Source: Paenibacillus sp. PL91
GTDB lineage: Bacteria; Bacillota; Bacilli; Paenibacillales; Paenibacillaceae
Reading direction: 5' to 3'
Assembly (NCBI RefSeq): GCF_012935325.2
Contig: NZ_JABBYG020000029.1
Span: 1-49,801 of the forward strand
DNA length: 49,801 bases
The position numbers were made by a program, and so were the translations under genes. Shown here piece after piece: positions 5,918 through 15,530 of the stretch (positions within the stretch are counted from its first letter, which is position 1; each line of letters opens with the position of its first letter). The notes under the pieces are model-generated. The model saw nothing but the letters and a program-made list of their open reading frames with translations. It was not told where the DNA came from and searched no databases.

Positions 5918-7707
5918 CAGTATTGCCCCTTTATATATTGTACTTGTGCCACGCGAAGGTCTTCGGATGAATCCGATTCAAGCGTAATCGAAATCGCATC
6001 TGGTACGTCCTTGATAAAAATATTCGGAGCTTCAGTTTCTCCTCCATATAAGTGGAGCATGTTATTATAATTTTCCAAATTAATGATAGGTTTACCCGTA
6101 TATGGGTCTATCATATTCGAGTAGGTTATATCCCCATTACTGCGGATTACTTGACGTCCGTAATCACCGTAAACCTGCTGAATGCCGAACATAATGACTA
6201 CTTTTTCCGTATTATTTTCGGCTGCTGGAGGTTTATTGACTGGTGCAACAACGGGTAATGGTCCGGGGAAAGCGCCAGTGTTATAAGGAACATCCGTCCA
6301 CCGCTCACCCGTTTTTGGATTTATTCCCCGATCCCTATCCAGACTGGTTAGGTTATGTTTCATCATGAGGCTTTTCAACTTGTTTGCATATTGCCAGTCT
6401 GTTGCATAGCCGGCTCTCTGTAGCTCATTTGCCCATTCGAAAGGATTATTCATGGAGCGGGCGGTAAGGTAACGTGGGTTTACGATAAGAAAGTTTGCAT
6501 GATCATCAAAGGATTCCAAATAACTAGAATAGGCGCGAAATTTTGCTTTTATTGGATAGGCGGTACCCCCACTTTGCTCGCTAGTGTTAGCGCTGCAGGA
6601 CGGCCCAGTCCATCGACGGTCAGCCTTAATTCCGAATACATTGTTACAAATATCTACTCTCCCCCAGCTAGACTCTAGTGCCATCTGAGCGAGCGTCACA
6701 CTGGCTTTAATTCCGGTTCTATTTTCTGAGACCATCGCATGTTCCGCCCATTTTAGGAAAAAGGGGTTATTGAGTGTACCGAACCTAGTAGGTACGGTAA
6801 TAACCGGACCAGGTCCGCTTGTTGACCCCCCGCCTGCCCCGCTTCCCGAGTCCACAAGCCCGCCGCCGTTCAACATCCGTGTATAGATGATACCCTGTTC
6901 ACTGAAAGTAGGTGCAGCGCTCTCCAAATACATATTACTAATATAGAGCTGGCTGGCTGTCTCGTAATCGAATCCGGTCACGTTAGACCAATCAATGTCC
7001 TCCATTGTATCAAAAGCGGAATCGGCAGCGACGTCTACGATTTGTGACATTAAAGTGATGAACGGCGTAGGATCGATAGCTTCAGTTCCTTCAGGAATCA
7101 TTTCATAATGTAAATGAGGCCCTGTTGAACGTCCGGTTTTGCCTGAAAGACCGATGATCTGACCTTTCTTTACTTCTTGACCGGGTATGACATATGCATC
7201 GCTTAGATGGAGGTATTTGGTCACGATACCTTCTAAATCTGCATCATTCGTCTGTACAGCTACAAAAATGCCTGTACTCCTCTTTATCTCTGAATCGGTC
7301 GTTAATGGGTAATAGACTGTCTTTACTATGCCGTCTGTGGAACTAGAAACCGGCGTACCGACTCGAATGCCAAGATCAATACCACTATGAAAGCTCTGTA
7401 CGCCTGTAACAGGATGGACCCTTTCACCAAAGTCATCAGTCATGGTCTTTTCAAGATTAGGCACGTAAATTTGAGGCGGAAGAAATTTCTCTGACAAAAA
7501 GGCTGTCGCGGCGATCGTTTGCGTACTGGAGATCACCGCGGCAATGACGTAGAAAAAAATGAAAATGGCGAGAATAATCGCATACACATACCAGAAGGAG
7601 GCAAAATGATTGGAGACCTGGTTGACTACTTCTTTTCTGATCTTATTTTTCAGCTGCTGTTTCAGGTAATCCTTCGCCATTTCCGTGGCCTGTTCGAACA
7701 AGGCCAT
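5917..7707 (-). CDS. VirB1-like double wall hydrolase (M23 peptidase + glucosaminidase)
   Basis: This 596-residue membrane-anchored protein would open the peptidoglycan for the conjugation channel. After a cytosolic N-terminus there is one transmembrane segment (about 38-62). An M23/LytM-type endopeptidase domain follows (about 85-215) with the zinc motifs HSGIDLG near 107 and HLHYE near 199. A glucosaminidase domain of the lysozyme-like family 73 type lies at about 310-460, with ALESSWG near 345 (catalytic Glu) and NNVFGIKADRRW. The C-terminal 100 residues are unassigned. Gram-positive T4SS hydrolases more often pair a lysozyme-like domain with NlpC/P60; the M23 plus family-73 arrangement is less usual. 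The gene sits 12 bases after the VirB6-like gene and is coupled to the next gene. Confidence 0.85.
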   Translation of the reverse strand: MALFEQATEMAKDYLKQQLKNKIRKEVVNQVSNHFASFWYVYAIILAIFIFFYVIAAVISSTQTIAATAFLSEKFLPPQIYVPNLEKTMTDDFGERVHPVTGVQSFHSGIDLGIRVGTPVSSSTDGIVKTVYYPLTTDSEIKRSTGIFVAVQTNDADLEGIVTKYLHLSDAYVIPGQEVKKGQIIGLSGKTGRSTGPHLHYEMIPEGTEAIDPTPFITLMSQIVDVAADSAFDTMEDIDWSNVTGFDYETASQLYISNMYLESAAPTFSEQGIIYTRMLNGGGLVDSGSGAGGGSTSGPGPVITVPTRFGTLNNPFFLKWAEHAMVSENRTGIKASVTLAQMALESSWGRVDICNNVFGIKADRRWTGPSCSANTSEQSGGTAYPIKAKFRAYSSYLESFDDHANFLIVNPRYLTARSMNNPFEWANELQRAGYATDWQYANKLKSLMMKHNLTSLDRDRGINPKTGERWTDVPYNTGAFPGPLPVVAPVNKPPAAENNTEKVVIMFGIQQVYGDYGRQVIRSNGDITYSNMIDPYTGKPIINLENYNNMLHLYGGETEAPNIFIKDVPDAISITLESDSSEDLRVAQVQYIKGQY

Positions 7708-7719
7708 GGATAATCCCTC

Positions 7720-10482
7720 CTAACTGTTATTGTTGTTGTCTACACGCTTCCTCGCTTTTGGTTTACGAGCTGTTTGAGCGTTTTTGGTAACTTTCAGTTC
7801 AATTTCCTTGTGTTTGGTGTTAACCGATGCTTCAGTTAGTCTCGTTCCACTCGCACGGCGCATCACATCAAGTTCCTTCCTTACGTTGCTGAGATCGGAA
7901 GAGACTTTGGTAGAAACAGAATCTTTCATATTGATAAGGACAGCTGTTTTTGCCACGGTATCGATTTCAAAACGTTCTCCTGGTTCGAGCGCAGCCACGG
8001 TTCGGGAAAGACCAACTTTAGCATCGTTCATACTCTTTTTGAGATTATCCGGAAGTTTGACTCTCGACATATCAACGGAGGCTTGAACCTTCCCATTAGC
8101 AAGAACGGAAATCGGAATATCCTGCTTAATTACTGTTGCCACACCTCCAGGAATGGAGAGTGGGAATTCCCGTGGTGACCTTACATTCGGTAAAGACGGC
8201 ATTAATCTAGCAACGCCTTCCTTACTAAGCGGAGCTCCCGGTTTAACCGCAGCAGAAGGCATTTGAATACCTTCTTGCGGTGCAGTAGCTTTCATAAAAG
8301 CCTCGTTTGCAAGTAGTAGATCATCCCTCTTCTGCTTAAATTCCGGCATGCTTTGGAATGCTGGGGCAGAAGCAATACGGCCATTACGCGAAAGCATGTA
8401 TTTGTTGACCTTCTGAGTTGTATTCAATCCTGTACTTTTGAAGCGGGTGTCCATCTTTTTCACAAAATCAGAGTGATTCACTGGCTCCCCTGTTACATTT
8501 GATTTGTCTATCGCCTGTTTGTACTCAACTTTATATCGTTCGAACAACTCGATCATGCAAAAATCGTCGATCGTGGTTTCGAGTCTCCGGTTCTTGTTCA
8601 ATGTACCTGCTCGTTTCATTTGCTCAACAGCTTTCTTCGGTCGATCAGTCATGAAGAAAGATGCTTCACGTATCGCATTCTCATTGGTGTACATGGTGGC
8701 CGCTACCTGTTGGTCGTTCATTCCTTCATTAACGCCCTGTGATAGAATGGCCTGTTTTACATCGCCGCCATTTTCCTTAATGTCTTTAAGCCGTGTTTTC
8801 TCTTCTTTCCACTCTTTGTCCATGCCACGAAATGGGTTTTTTGTTCCATTTCGAAGATTTTCGTTTACCCGCTGGACATAAGGAGTGTACTGAATTGGCT
8901 GACCAGTATCAGTCGCATGTTCTTCAGCAGCGTTTTTCTCTCTTTGGAAGCGAAGCTGCATGCTTGCTGTGGTTGCATCATTAATGTTGTCGCCAGCCTT
9001 ATGGATGGAGTTTGGATTGAACTTGCTAGGCACGCCTTCCGGCTCCTTCCGGTTGAAAACGCTGTTGACTGACGCGCCTGCCTTGTTATAGATGGTGCGT
9101 GTAACATTCCGCTGTATGGCATCCAACATAGTCGATTTGGCCTTTTGTGGCATGGGTATAACACCTGCTGCTTTTGAAAAAACAGACCCAATATCGTTCC
9201 GATACTTAAACACAACGAAAATCATAATAGCATCGATAAGCATTGCGACAAACCAACCCGCTCCGGAGTTATAGACGATATTGAACGCCATATGGCCCAT
9301 CACGATTGAGAAATCCAAGAAGAAAAATGTAATCGTGGTTGTGAGTGCTAGTCCGATCAATTTGACAAATTGGGTGCGGACAACTGATAAACTTGCCTCA
9401 CGTCCTGGAAGAAGTGACGCGAGTAGTGTGATCGCCATGAAAGCCGCGTGTAGTAATAGTTTTAGACGAACAAAAATCGTTGCAAGTGACCAAAAACTTA
9501 AAAAACCTAAGATAATTAGACCGAAAACAGCGTTACATAGAAGGATGACCATTTGTTCATCAGATCGTATTTTTCCTACAGCCGGATAGGTTTTTTTTGC
9601 AATCTCTAATGCTTTATTCCTTTCTTCGGAGTAGGGATCTGTTTTAAGGACCGATTCTACGATCTCCGGGGTTTTATCATAGGCAGTCCCATCGTCATAC
9701 TGAAGCATGGTGTAAGGCTTCATCACAAGTTCCATCCATATTTGATCGGAAATAGCAGTTATGCCGTCAGTAGTTGTCCCACTGAGGCCTCCAGGTACGG
9801 CAAGTGCAGAATACATCGTATCTCCAAGCTCCGAAGCGGCGCCATTGATGAATTTAAGGATCGTACCGGCCTGTGAGAAGAATGTTAATGCGACGACGAG
9901 TGCCAGTATAAATGAAATTGCTGTTTGAGCCGTTTCCAAAAATCGAAGTCTAACAGCTTGCCAGAGCATATAGAGTAGGGTTACGGATGCAAAAATGCCG
10001 AACATACTGTTCCAAAGACCTTTCCCCATAGATCCGCTTGTAACGCCAGTTATGTTACCAATCATTTCAGCAATTCCATCAATTAGCGTGTTCATAAACC
10101 CAAAGGTGAAGGCTTCTCGCACAATAAAATTGAAGAAGCGAGTAATTTGTACGCCTAGCAGAAAAATCATGCTCAATGAGTGATCATATATGGAGTTAAT
10201 ACTGTCTGCTGCCTTAGCACCTACATTCCAAAACGAACGTTTGTCGGTTAAGGTCTGAAATGCATATTTTGATACCCCATATTTGTTATAAAGTGCTGAT
10301 TGCTGGTTCTTACAGGATGGATCGCCTTTTGGACAACTCGGAATCATATTATCTAGTGAGCTCGCATGGATCGTTGGAAGCGGGAATGCGAAAATGAGAA
10401 ATGCAAACAGTATACTAAAGATGATGGTGGCTTGTCTGGACGGAAGTTTAATCCTCCTCATCTTCCAGATCACGATCATCAT
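7720..10482 (-). CDS. VirB6/TrbL-like polytopic conjugation membrane protein
   Basis: A 920-residue protein with a hydrophobic N-terminal leader (about 19-40), a short outside segment with two cysteines (CPKGDPSC), then about seven or eight membrane helices up to residue about 430. A long hydrophilic, basic C-terminal region follows. This layout matches the large membrane proteins of Gram-positive T4SSs (TcpH/VirB6-like, CD3337/EF1877 group), which form the inner-membrane channel. The frame overlaps the end of virB4 by 35 bases. GAGGAGG abuts the first ATG pair, so the GTG at 10473, nine bases on, may be the true start. The tail is rich in Lys/Arg and likely contacts ATPases or DNA in the cytosol. 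Channel role is inferred from family and neighbours. Confidence 0.8.
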   Translation of the reverse strand: MMIVIWKMRRIKLPSRQATIIFSILFAFLIFAFPLPTIHASSLDNMIPSCPKGDPSCKNQQSALYNKYGVSKYAFQTLTDKRSFWNVGAKAADSINSIYDHSLSMIFLLGVQITRFFNFIVREAFTFGFMNTLIDGIAEMIGNITGVTSGSMGKGLWNSMFGIFASVTLLYMLWQAVRLRFLETAQTAISFILALVVALTFFSQAGTILKFINGAASELGDTMYSALAVPGGLSGTTTDGITAISDQIWMELVMKPYTMLQYDDGTAYDKTPEIVESVLKTDPYSEERNKALEIAKKTYPAVGKIRSDEQMVILLCNAVFGLIILGFLSFWSLATIFVRLKLLLHAAFMAITLLASLLPGREASLSVVRTQFVKLIGLALTTTITFFFLDFSIVMGHMAFNIVYNSGAGWFVAMLIDAIMIFVVFKYRNDIGSVFSKAAGVIPMPQKAKSTMLDAIQRNVTRTIYNKAGASVNSVFNRKEPEGVPSKFNPNSIHKAGDNINDATTASMQLRFQREKNAAEEHATDTGQPIQYTPYVQRVNENLRNGTKNPFRGMDKEWKEEKTRLKDIKENGGDVKQAILSQGVNEGMNDQQVAATMYTNENAIREASFFMTDRPKKAVEQMKRAGTLNKNRRLETTIDDFCMIELFERYKVEYKQAIDKSNVTGEPVNHSDFVKKMDTRFKSTGLNTTQKVNKYMLSRNGRIASAPAFQSMPEFKQKRDDLLLANEAFMKATAPQEGIQMPSAAVKPGAPLSKEGVARLMPSLPNVRSPREFPLSIPGGVATVIKQDIPISVLANGKVQASVDMSRVKLPDNLKKSMNDAKVGLSRTVAALEPGERFEIDTVAKTAVLINMKDSVSTKVSSDLSNVRKELDVMRRASGTRLTEASVNTKHKEIELKVTKNAQTARKPKARKRVDNNNNS

Positions 10483-13093
10483 CCTCCTCTGACGTAGCAG
10501 CTACTTCCTCGGTATATCTGGCAAATCGCTGCAGTATAGCGAATTCAGATTCCTCTTCCTCAGTTTCAGCAGCGCTATCGTTAGCTTCTGGCGGTCGAGT
10601 GTCGAAGCAATCAAAGAGATGTTGGAATACAACATCGACAGTAAGTACACCAACACGGCCATAGATATCCTGCATCAAACACTGACCATTTTCGAGATTT
10701 TTGACCATATCCATGTTTTCCTGTGTATGTTCGAGACCGAAATAAGATAGGGTGTCCTTTACCTTTTTCGTATCCGCGTCTCGGAAAGCGAATTTCATGC
10801 CGATGTTGCCGGCTAAGTCACCTGAGAAGTCAGTTGCATTCTGCGATGCTGCCAGGAGCCCGCCATTAAGCGATCGGCCAGTACGAATAACGCGATCTGC
10901 CATTTCTTTACCGATTTGCGTCCGTAGAATTGCCCATGATTCATCCATCGATGCAAGTGTGAAAATACCGCGGTCGTAGTAGATAAAACGGTCCATAAAT
11001 CGACCAATAGAATACATAGTAGCGATCGACATTTTCTCAGCCAGTGAATAGTTATCTGGCAACTTTTCTACGGCTGGCATCTTCAAATTCTGGATTTGAA
11101 GAATATTCATGGCATATTCCATGTTGATCGTCTTCTGCTCACCATTACCAAAGAGCAACTTTGCAAATGAGAGATTCTTAAAGCTGTTGAGCACTTCCGC
11201 GACTACAGCAGCAGGTTGGCGGGTCTTCCCCATCTCGGCCAAAACGTCTATACACTTGGATAAGTATGGTTTTGGATGACTTGAAACCTCTATCACAGAT
11301 TGTGATATGTATGAATATTCAATAGAGTTAGTCTTTACCGATGCTAGGTAGGACAGAATATCCATTGCTGCTTCCTTCGAGTCTTCTATGTTAGAAAGCA
11401 TCAGAAACGGATCCAATTTCCCTTCGTCTTCGGGGTCAGATGAAAGAGTAGCGACTTGAATCTGTCCCTCGAGTTCTGGCAATGCGTCGGGCCAATGCGA
11501 GCGCTCCATTTTTGGATCAAAAAGAAGCGTTTTACCACCTTGAACCGCATTATGATAACTGAAAAGATTCAGTAGAACGGATTTACCGCCCCCCAATGTA
11601 CCGTGTTCACTGATTGATGGTGATCGGTTGATCTGGCTTGCATGACGAAGATCAACATAGACCGGTCGTTGCAATGAACCAGTGGTTCCAATATATAAAC
11701 CAACACCGTCACCGAGCTCCTGGGTGGCGCCGATCATTCCTGATGCCAGAGTTTCTGGCGGGATGCGCTGAATGTAATCAGAAACATACCGCGGTGATCC
11801 CGGTATAAAATCATTAAAGAGCAGCCACTGGTCACCAGCCGGCAACTCGACGTGAATGTTTCCAAAATCGCGGTAATGATCCTGAATGATCTTCACATTG
11901 CTCTTAAGCATGTTCAGGTCGGTGTTATATATTCCAAACGTGACGTGGGTAAGGAATGTCGGGTTCTTACGCTTTTTATATTCATCCTCAAGATAAAGCG
12001 CACGATCTTGCTTTTCCTGTAGGTCAAGCGGAACTGTCGCCCCAGCTTCATTGATGTTTTTGACTTGGTTGTCGATGTCCATTTTCTTTTTACTTAGTTT
12101 CTTTAGAGCATCACGTGCCTCAAGAACTTCTACCTTGACACTCATTTGGACGGGAAACGGTAAGGTCGCTGCACTATAAAGCCATTCACTTCCAGGCATA
12201 TCCATGGACTCGGGAAGCTCAGATAACGTCAGGTAAGCATGATAGACTTGCTTCTCTACCCCATCGTACGGTTGAGTAATTTTAATTCTTCGTGGGCTTG
12301 AAGCGTCGATATCGCCTTCAGTAAGCGTAAGTACCTGACGGGAGTCGTAAAGAAATGTGCTCAGTCCACTACGCTCTCCTTTGGTTTTCTTTGGATTCCA
12401 TCCATCATCATCACTTGAGCGAAGTGCTGGATCAGCAATCCCCCACCAGAAATTACGTTTAATCAGCCATTCAATCGTTTCATGAGTACCCCGTTTAATT
12501 TTCATTTTTCGGCTGAGTCGTTCAAATATTTGCTGTTCCTTGATCTGATAGGACTTAAATTCATGTTCAAAGATTTCTGGTTCGTTGAGTCCGGATATAT
12601 TCTCGATAAATCGTTTAGGGTGAAGGATTAGTTTTTTCAGTTCAGTAGCAACATTTTCAACTTGCTCTACTAAATCCTTTGCATCATTCTTGGGAAGGTA
12701 TACAGCAATATACGCCCTATAATCGGAATTGTTTGTCCCGCTCTGCGACGTATAATTCTCGTTTAAATACTCGTTCAGGGTATCGATAACTTTCTTGCCC
12801 CACTTCTTCATGGGTCCATGGAGACGTTGCTTCAGCCGTTCATGGTGCTCGTTAATGTCATGCGAACGTGGCAGCCAAAGGATATGGAAACTGTCGGTCA
12901 TTAATGCCAAAAAAGAAGTTTGCGTAATTAATCGATCAATCTGCTGTTGGTCGCTAAGATGGTCATAAACATATGGTTCAATTTCATAAATGGCAGATAC
13001 GGTCTTGTCGTGATTGAATATCAGATTGTTTTCGAAGTAAGCGATCGAGAACTCAATATTTACTTTGCTAATTTTCTTTTTCGGTAGCGCCAA
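10448..13093 (-). CDS. virB4: VirB4-like conjugation ATPase
   Basis: An 881-residue cytosolic ATPase that powers assembly and substrate transport of the conjugative T4SS. The N-terminal half carries the VirB4/TraC-type domain. Walker A is SEHGTLGGGKSVLLNL near residues 494-510, and Walker B is TLASMDESWAIL near 712, followed by the GRSLNGGLLAASQN segment typical of the family. The C-terminus is a strongly acidic tail (EEVAATSEEDDDRDLEDEED). The start is TTG at 13093, with AAAGGAGG nine bases upstream. It lies between the TcpE-like gene and the VirB6-like gene, which it overlaps, as in other Gram-positive transfer operons. The length is usual for the family. Assignment is secure; the closest named relatives would be ConE/TcpF. 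Confidence 0.92.
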   Translation of the reverse strand: MALPKKKISKVNIEFSIAYFENNLIFNHDKTVSAIYEIEPYVYDHLSDQQQIDRLITQTSFLALMTDSFHILWLPRSHDINEHHERLKQRLHGPMKKWGKKVIDTLNEYLNENYTSQSGTNNSDYRAYIAVYLPKNDAKDLVEQVENVATELKKLILHPKRFIENISGLNEPEIFEHEFKSYQIKEQQIFERLSRKMKIKRGTHETIEWLIKRNFWWGIADPALRSSDDDGWNPKKTKGERSGLSTFLYDSRQVLTLTEGDIDASSPRRIKITQPYDGVEKQVYHAYLTLSELPESMDMPGSEWLYSAATLPFPVQMSVKVEVLEARDALKKLSKKKMDIDNQVKNINEAGATVPLDLQEKQDRALYLEDEYKKRKNPTFLTHVTFGIYNTDLNMLKSNVKIIQDHYRDFGNIHVELPAGDQWLLFNDFIPGSPRYVSDYIQRIPPETLASGMIGATQELGDGVGLYIGTTGSLQRPVYVDLRHASQINRSPSISEHGTLGGGKSVLLNLFSYHNAVQGGKTLLFDPKMERSHWPDALPELEGQIQVATLSSDPEDEGKLDPFLMLSNIEDSKEAAMDILSYLASVKTNSIEYSYISQSVIEVSSHPKPYLSKCIDVLAEMGKTRQPAAVVAEVLNSFKNLSFAKLLFGNGEQKTINMEYAMNILQIQNLKMPAVEKLPDNYSLAEKMSIATMYSIGRFMDRFIYYDRGIFTLASMDESWAILRTQIGKEMADRVIRTGRSLNGGLLAASQNATDFSGDLAGNIGMKFAFRDADTKKVKDTLSYFGLEHTQENMDMVKNLENGQCLMQDIYGRVGVLTVDVVFQHLFDCFDTRPPEANDSAAETEEEESEFAILQRFARYTEEVAATSEEDDDRDLEDEED

Positions 13094-13125
13094 GAATAAG
13101 AACCTCCTTTGGAAAAGAGAGCGTG

Positions 13126-13530
13126 TTATACACGCTCTCTCCGTATGCGATAGACCACTTTGCTTCCGTAGCCATATCGTTTGGTGTGCTCAATTTTTCT
13201 GTATCTGTGGAGACGTTTGTTTCTCATCCAAAAAAATACCATGCCGAGAAGCCACAGATGAGGGGCTTTTCCATCCAACTTTTGTTTCGCTATCAGCCAA
13301 GTGGCCAAACCGGGCATGAAAATCATGGTATAGGAACTCGGAAGAAAGAAAAGAAGCGTTTTTCCAAGGATAAGGAAAATAATCTCGCATGCCACGAAAA
13401 TGCCAATGATGCGTAAATTCGCAGGTACTGGCAGCTTCTTTCCTTCCAGCGCGTAGATCACCCAATCCAGATTCCAAATCTTTGTATAATTAGAAACAGT
13501 GACACGGGGAGCTTCAGGTTTATCGCTCAT
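13126..13530 (-). CDS. TcpE family conjugation membrane protein
   Basis: A 134-residue protein with the TcpE-type arrangement: a short N-terminal strand region (VSNYTKIWNLDWVIYALEGK), two membrane helices (about 45-80) and a basic cytosolic end starting with WMRNKRLHRYRK. TcpE is an essential membrane component in clostridial pCW3 and Tn916-like transfer systems. No clear ribosome site precedes the ATG. It starts just after the stop of the upstream gene (TAAACAATG), so translation probably depends on coupling. It lies directly upstream of virB4, its usual neighbour. Confidence 0.8.
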   Translation of the reverse strand: MSDKPEAPRVTVSNYTKIWNLDWVIYALEGKKLPVPANLRIIGIFVACEIIFLILGKTLLFFLPSSYTMIFMPGLATWLIAKQKLDGKAPHLWLLGMVFFWMRNKRLHRYRKIEHTKRYGYGSKVVYRIRRERV

Positions 13531-13533
13531 TGT

Positions 13534-13830
13534 TTATGCCATAAAAGAGGTATAGATTTTACCTGCGAGTGTCTTAACCCATTCCCAGTTCGTGAAAATT
13601 GCAACTACGAGTGCGATAGCTACGAAGCCGAACATCTTAATCCAGTCGCGTACCCATAAGAAATAAATACCGATCAAAAGCAAAACACCTGGAATCAGTG
13701 CATTGATGTTTCTTGTTAGGGAGCCACCGACTTTTTCCCCGACTCCTTCAGCAAAAATTGGTGATACCACAGATAACAAGGCGATGGACAACAGTAAAAC
13801 TTTCAAACTCATTTCACGATTAAATTTCAT
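13534..13830 (-). CDS. TcpD-like small membrane protein (possible pilin-like subunit)
   Basis: The 98-residue product has a cleavable-looking signal peptide (SLKVLLLSIALLSVVSPIFA, then EGVG) followed by two membrane helices (about 47-62 and 68-84) and a short tail. Size, topology and position before TcpE and VirB4 fit TcpD-like proteins, and also resemble VirB2-type subunits, which share the signal plus two-helix plan. AGAGGGG precedes the ATG by about eight bases. I favour a T4SS membrane subunit; a structural pilin role is only a possibility. Confidence 0.65.
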   Translation of the reverse strand: MKFNREMSLKVLLLSIALLSVVSPIFAEGVGEKVGGSLTRNINALIPGVLLLIGIYFLWVRDWIKMFGFVAIALVVAIFTNWEWVKTLAGKIYTSFMA

Positions 13831-13857
13831 GATACAAAAACCCCTCTCAAAAATAGT

Positions 13858-15030
13858 TTATGGTGTATCAGTTCCGACAAGATTGGTTTCAATCGAATCG
13901 GTTACTGGTGTAGCACTTGTTGCACCGGTGTCTGTGCCGGGTGAAGCGGGATTCACATCATCTGTAGGCAATTTTGCATCAACGGTAGACACCTTTTCTT
14001 CCGGTTGTTTAATGCCATTAGATAAAACGAATAGTTTTCCGTCCTTCTCCACAACGTTTAAGTACCATGCATTACTGAACGGTTCCCCTAAATCGCTTTT
14101 CACTATGACATCAGCTTTTATTCGATATGTGCTGCTCGTCCCATCCGATGAAGGGATTGAGAAGATCGACACTTTTTTGAGGCTATCGTAGGTGAATTCA
14201 GACTTCACTAGTGATGCCGGAGGTTTAACATTGTCGGCGTAGAAATATTTGAGCTGGGTTACATTTCCCTCATACCAGGAACGAAGGTAACTATCAGCTA
14301 GTTCGGCACCTTTTTCAATCAGTGTGCTATCCCCTACTAAAGTCATTTGAGAATTCGGATCGACGGTACTTCCTTTTGTTTGTTCCGAAACGAAGCGGGG
14401 ATAAGACTCAATTACGGGACCTTCGGCCGCCAATGTGATAGGTACGACCATATAGGCTTTTTTTGTTATTGGTACTGGTTTTTCCGCAGTCCCCTTCGCT
14501 GCTTCGATTTGATTAGGTAGCATAGTTACCGTTCGCCATACGACCACGGTTACATCGATATGCGTATCATCAAGTACAACTGATCCGTAGACTTCGGCTG
14601 ACGAAACCTTACTGGAACTTTTCACATCAAACGACTTGAGACCCATATCAGCTTCAATGATCCGGATAAATTTTGAAATACGTTTATTTCGATCAGCCGT
14701 AAAATCTGCATCCCAAGTAAAGTATTCCGTCGCGAAGTCTGTAGCGAATCCTTTCACTGAATCGGAGACGATTGTTTCATTACTGCCATAAATATTAGTC
14801 TCGTTAATGATTCGTGTTCCTTGTGACCAAGCGATGGCTCCTTTGAGAAAAATTAAACCTGCAACGATCCAGATAACTGTTCGAAGCACTTTTTTTCCAG
14901 CCATCGATTTAGGGGACCGCGGTTTGATAGATTTATCGGATTTCTTTTTTGGATCCTCCGCTTTGTCTATCTGAACCGTATCTTGTAAATCAACTTCTGC
15001 ACTCTTATTTTTTTTTTTGATAAACCCCAA
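13858..15030 (-). CDS. TcpC/VirB8-like conjugation protein
   Basis: A 390-residue bitopic protein: a basic cytosolic N-terminus (about 48 residues), one membrane helix (VLRTVIWIVAGLIFLKGAIA), then an extracellular region fitting two NTF2-like TcpC domains (about 90-220 and 240-350). A Thr/Pro/Asp-rich end follows. TcpC is the VirB8-like scaffold of Gram-positive T4SSs, needed for mating-pore assembly. The start is TTG at 15030, with AGGTGAT upstream. It sits between a small membrane gene and the TcpD-like gene in the same operon. Family membership rests on topology, size and gene order as well as local motifs. Confidence 0.8.
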   Translation of the reverse strand: MGFIKKKNKSAEVDLQDTVQIDKAEDPKKKSDKSIKPRSPKSMAGKKVLRTVIWIVAGLIFLKGAIAWSQGTRIINETNIYGSNETIVSDSVKGFATDFATEYFTWDADFTADRNKRISKFIRIIEADMGLKSFDVKSSSKVSSAEVYGSVVLDDTHIDVTVVVWRTVTMLPNQIEAAKGTAEKPVPITKKAYMVVPITLAAEGPVIESYPRFVSEQTKGSTVDPNSQMTLVGDSTLIEKGAELADSYLRSWYEGNVTQLKYFYADNVKPPASLVKSEFTYDSLKKVSIFSIPSSDGTSSTYRIKADVIVKSDLGEPFSNAWYLNVVEKDGKLFVLSNGIKQPEEKVSTVDAKLPTDDVNPASPGTDTGATSATPVTDSIETNLVGTDTP

Positions 15031-15036
15031 CTATCA

Positions 15037-15414
15037 TCACCTGCCTTGTTGACTTCGTTTATTTCTGCCCCCGGTAAAAATGCCAATGATTATTACAGCA
15101 GCCACGAGGAGGATGATAGCGTATTTGGCTGGAAATACCTCGAACCAATTCCAAAAGCTAACGATCTTCTGCCATATAGATGGTGCCTGATTCGCAACTT
15201 CCCCTGAAATGTCATCCACGATAGCTACGATCTTCTCATGTGTCTTGTCCAAATCTTTTGGTGGTGGAATCTCCGGTATCTCCTCTTGGACAGCCTCCTT
15301 CGTTGGTTCTGGCGCAATTTCTTTCTCCGTTGGAGTGCGGATAAGTAATACAGCTGCAATCAAGGCGACCAACACACCGACACTTGCAAAGATGATTTTT
15401 TTGTTTTTGCTCAA
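15037..15414 (-). CDS. Small two-helix membrane protein opening the core T4SS operon
   Basis: A 125-residue protein with an N-terminal membrane helix (KIIFASVGVLVALIAAVLLI), a Pro/Glu/Lys-rich middle that includes EIPEIPPPKDLD, and a second helix near the C-terminus (YAIILLVAAVIIIGIFTGG) before a basic end (RNKRSQQGR). It starts with TTG at 15414 behind an excellent AAAGGAGGTGA. It is the first gene after the 46-bp palindrome and overlaps no other. I recognise no family; the position suggests a T4SS membrane accessory. Confidence 0.65.
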   Translation of the reverse strand: MSKNKKIIFASVGVLVALIAAVLLIRTPTEKEIAPEPTKEAVQEEIPEIPPPKDLDKTHEKIVAIVDDISGEVANQAPSIWQKIVSFWNWFEVFPAKYAIILLVAAVIIIGIFTGGRNKRSQQGR

Positions 15415-15437
15415 GCGTTCACCTCCTTTAAATCATG

Positions 15438-15483
15438 ATACTTGTATATTAGTAAATTAGTTAATTTACTAATATACAAGTAT
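15438..15483. promoter_or_regulatory. 46-bp near-perfect palindrome before the T4SS operon
   Basis: Two perfect 22-base arms (each containing TTGTATATTAGTAAATTA or its complement) face each other around the central GT. There is no T-tract, and the palindrome is AT-rich, so it is a better operator than terminator. It lies 24 bases upstream of the first T4SS gene's start and contains the same elements as other sites in this window (TTGTATATTAGT also occurs at 30544). It probably binds a dimeric repressor of the element. Confidence 0.65.
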
Positions 15484-15530
15484 TAATGAATGCCAAACAT
15501 GCTCTTCTAGGTAATTCGATAAATGCAGAT

